From Dacryopinax spathularia (lineage: Eukaryota; Basidiomycota; Dacrymycetes; Dacrymycetales; Dacrymycetaceae): a DNA stretch of 64,000 bases. Made by a program: the position numbers and the translations under genes. Shown one piece after another: positions 60,888 to 64,000 of the stretch (the stretch's first letter is position 1; each line of letters begins with the position of its first letter). Where the stretch lies: positions 1,364,001 through 1,428,000 of the forward strand of contig JBBPFI010000004.1 in NCBI GenBank assembly GCA_037974965.1. The letters are read 5' to 3'. The notes under the pieces were generated by a model that saw only the letters and a list, made by a program, of their open reading frames with translations, ran no database searches and was not told the DNA's origin.

Positions 60888-63800
60888 ATGTCTGAGTCTC
60901 ACGGTGTCTGCGCCGGTTGTGGACAGGAATACCCCTACTTAACCGACCAATACTGCTTTGCCTGCGAGCAGAAGGTGCAGGCGAACGAGCCCTCGCAGGT
61001 AGTAGCCTGTTGGGGTTGCAGCAGGCCCTTTCCATTCCTGCCGAGTGCTGGGGCCTGCGGCGCGTGTGCGAAGAGGAAGACCGTCGAAGGTAAGCATTGT
61101 GTTGATGTTATATTTCCCTACGGGCCTGACGCTTGCCTCAGCTTCCGGCAACGAGAGTACAACCACGAATGCCGCCAGGTCCACCTCGCTTGGCTCTCTG
61201 CACCGGTCGTCGGAAGAGGTGCGCTCGCTTGTAACCATAGCTGAATATTCGTCCAGCCTAATGCGTTTCAGCTGTCTACAGTGACGAACAACACCCTAGC
61301 CCTCATGCGACACAAGCGAGGAGAAGCCCTTCTCCGGACGCAGAGAATGGGTGGTGCGCTTCCTGCAAGACTACCGACTCCGTACGGGGGCCCGCTGCAG
61401 TCATCGAGACCGCACAACATCACGATCAGAGTGAGGCATGTCATTATATATCCAACGGGCTAGAACTGACGCTTACAGATTACTAATACTCTCCGAGCAC
61501 CGAAACGAACCCGCATGCACCACACACAGCTCGAAACGAACCCTGGTACGACTCTTTGGGAGGATGTGCGGCAGACGTTAATCGACGGAATTGCTGCGAA
61601 GGTCAAGAGAGATCCTAGCGCTGGTTGCGATATCATCAGGTGCTGACTTCCTACGGTGTTCGCTTGCCTGCTCCATGGCTGATTACCTGCGATACCAGGG
61701 ATTTGACCGAGCTGGAGATTGAGGCAAGTGAGGACGTGCTTTGCGAAAAGGCACAGAGCGGTACACTGGAACGGCTTTGGAACTACTACATCGATCCGAA
61801 GTTCAACAACCAACATGTGAGGCTATGCGACGTCAAGCAACGAGTACTCAGGCTGCGGGCCGTCGTCTGGATGCCGGATGCTTATGACGCTGCTCTTAGG
61901 GCGTCTGCCGGCCAGGTGGGTAGCTTTGGCTTGACAGCCATGCCGTCTTGACGCTGACGAATCCATAGCGAGGCTTCGCGTTTGATTCTCTAGAGGCCGA
62001 AGAACCTGAATTCTTTGCCTCCTCCATTTCGAGTCATCCGAAAGGAATAAATCGCGACACCAATCGCCTGTCGAGCTCACCAATGAAGAGCGCCACTTAT
62101 TCAATCGTCGCCCCAAAGAGCCCGAGTCCGTCTCCGCGACGCCGGGCATACCGCCACGCATCTGCCACTAGGACTGCCAATCATATAATGTCCGCAGCTG
62201 ATACTGCTTCCGCCGCCAAGCTTCCGGCAATCTACGGCCCCGGATCGTTCACCTCAAGTATTGTGAACACTCAAATGTTCGTCGTGCAAGAATGGAGAAT
62301 TGAAATCGATCAGAATGACTACGAATGCGAGCTCGCGGATCAAGGAACGCGTTTTGAGGTGTTCATCAGGCAGACCGCCTTCGCGAGGGGTTCGTCAAAG
62401 ATAGCGTTCAAGGTGGCACATCCTGCGAATCTTGAACCGCCATATTAACCCTGTTGCCAGTTACGACGCAAGGACGAGCTGGAGAAAGGTTATGCATATG
62501 TCGCCAAACAGCTTTACGTGGATGATGGAGGACAGGAACCATCCCGAATAGGAAATAAGGTTCATCTTCAGGAGGAGCTGGCCCGGGCTGAGCGTGCCAA
62601 GCTGATTTTGCGTGCTTTCCAACAACGCTGCCACACTCTGGGCGTCAACGTGCATCGTATGCCTGTAAACTATGTCTTATGGTGGCGTAGAAGCTTACCT
62701 TTTCTCGCAGCTATGGAGGTAGCCGAATCCTCGTTGTTCGAGGCAGTTCTCCCACCGGCGGACGCAGGGAAGGCTTGGATCGTCGATTCGTTCATCGGCC
62801 AGGAAAAGCCAATCAAGTTTTCGGGTACCGATCGTGCGGGACAGCACCCTCCTTCGCAAGAGGCCGGCGCGGCAGTGGACGCACTAGCCCACTTCTCATT
62901 GCTCTTCTCAAACCGAACTCTGGTGCTGGTTGACCTGCAAGGTGTGTCGTCTGTGCATTGTTGTGCGATGCACTTATGTAGAACACCGTTCAGGGATCAA
63001 GCGCTTCCTCGGGAATGAAGGCCGTCCCACTCTCGTCTTGTTCGATATCCAGACGCATACGTGAGTGCTCACACCCCGGTGGGACTTAAGCAAACTGATG
63101 GATCCCTTATGCAGGACTGCCGGAGAGAGTGGTCTGGGAGACATGGGACCGACTGGTATCGAGAACTTCGTGACTCAGCATTGCTGCGGAGCGATTTGTC
63201 GCGCATTGCGTCTTCAAGAAGCTCATACTTTGTATGGAATTTTCCGGCAACATGATGGGAGTCTGACGTCGGCTTCAGGGAACCGGGTGCAGCTACTCAG
63301 TCGCACGGTATTGTCGGTAATAGTCCTAGCCGCATGCGCGGAGCTGGGGAGTCGGAGGCCACTGTGATCTCCACTCCTCGCATGGAGACCAGGCGCTCCA
63401 CTCGCACTGTGGGTGCAACAGACGAAGCCTTGAGCGCAGGCGAAGCCCGGGAGTGCGTAGCTATTTGCGATCTCCTCGTGAACTTTATGACTTAGCCGGG
63501 CTAGGATTCAAACGGGCGCTATCGGTCTTTTCCTCCTACCCAATGGCTCTCTCTACGCACCAGCCGAGTTACAGAAGTTTGACCCGGCAATGACCTCATT
63601 ATCTTGGCGCTGGTGTATCGACATCGTTCATTGGCGTACCGTGCCCATCCCTCAATGCGCTGACTTCGTCACCTCGGCTCGCAAAGGAGTGGATGCATTG
63701 AATGTAAACATCTCGAACAAATCTTCTGTGAGTATATCGCGGTCCTCTCAATCATATGTGAACGTATCACTAACTTCCATAAGCTCATGCCGCTTAACTG

Positions 63801-64000
63801 GCCCACGCGCATGAGGTCTGTGAATGGTCATGGAGAGGAACTGATTGCTGCCAGCCAGTTGGAGCCATGGACATCTGAAGCCGCTGAAATCATCTGTCGT
63901 CTCCGAAGCCACCATATTATGACAGAATGGACAGCTCACCAAGCTGAGAATAGCGCAGGCGGCACAAGGCAAGTGCGTCTGGCGAGGGATATGGCATGGA
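60888..64000 (+). CDS. Alpha-type protein kinase with N-terminal zinc-ribbon-like region (3' end off the window)
   Basis: Atypical kinase of the MHCK/EF2K family. Exons 60888-61089, 61142-61218, 61272-61430, 61479-61639, 61699-61915, 61969-62412, 62461-62941, 62994-63060, 63115-63231, 63279-63452, 63505-63727 and 63784-63972 keep phase (837 residues seen); a donor follows at 63973. Three to four Cys pairs open the protein: CAGCGQEYPYL, CFACEQK, CWGCSRPFPFL, CGACAKR. The kinase domain spans about residues 340-650: lysine in YVAKQLYV, FSGTDRAGQHPPS, LVLVDLQG, LFDIQTHT, the glycine-rich GESGLGDMGPTGIENF, and zinc ligands in QHCCGAIC. If the intron 63232-63278 were not spliced, a stop at 63367 would end the protein just after the kinase domain; I prefer the spliced form because the next frame stays open and continues in phase. 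The C-terminal extension is unknown. Confidence 0.85.

Noticed and set aside
63115-63367. Alpha-kinase ending at the stop at 63367
   Set aside because: Splicing 63232-63278 (good GT-AG and branch site) keeps a long open frame that continues in phase through later exons; kept as an alternative in the feature text.

Overview
The window is nuclear DNA of a basidiomycete fungus, most likely an Agaricomycotina species; genus not determined. Evidence: intron-dense genes with canonical introns mostly 45-60 nt long, genes packed on both strands, and families typical of mushroom-forming lineages (alpha-type kinase, stand-alone PIF1 helicase, F-box/LRR protein, single-gene integrase-core element, Ty3/gypsy element). 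All exon maps below were built by eye from frame, splice sites and family conservation. No transcript or database evidence was available.

The left half (1-30.9 kb) is a conserved housekeeping region. It holds the 3'-truncated spliceosomal helicase PRP28, an MFS transporter, a small AT-hook protein, a divergent kynurenine 3-monooxygenase/kynureninase pair (two consecutive steps of tryptophan-to-NAD synthesis), a YOS9/OS-9 ER lectin, a HAL4/SAT4-type kinase, a mitochondrial AAA ATPase divergent from phosphatidylinositol synthase PIS1, a pyridoxal-reductase-type aldo/keto reductase, and two membrane proteins of unknown role. Several neighbours are head-to-head with 370-480 bp between starts, so shared promoters are likely.

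The right half (31-64 kb) is accessory. It starts with an 88-bp minisatellite and an apparently intact PIF1-family helicase, followed by a 462-aa orphan. A very young LTR retrotransposon (38132-48057, LTRs alike over their full 345 bp) sits inside an exon of an uncharacterised host gene and splits it. The element carries gag-protease and pol on the + strand. Between pol and the 3' LTR it also carries an unusual antisense, many-exon gene with paired-cysteine motifs.

Beyond it lie a 1034-aa orphan with a C-terminal cysteine cluster, a 380-aa orphan, an F-box/LRR protein, an intact-looking integrase-core (DDE) gene, a 249-aa orphan, and an alpha-kinase with an N-terminal zinc-ribbon-like region that runs off the right edge. 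The best candidates for something undescribed are the antisense cargo gene in the retrotransposon and the run of orphan genes around it. Some of the orphans have very short introns (33-42 nt), and the host gene broken by the insertion is one of these.
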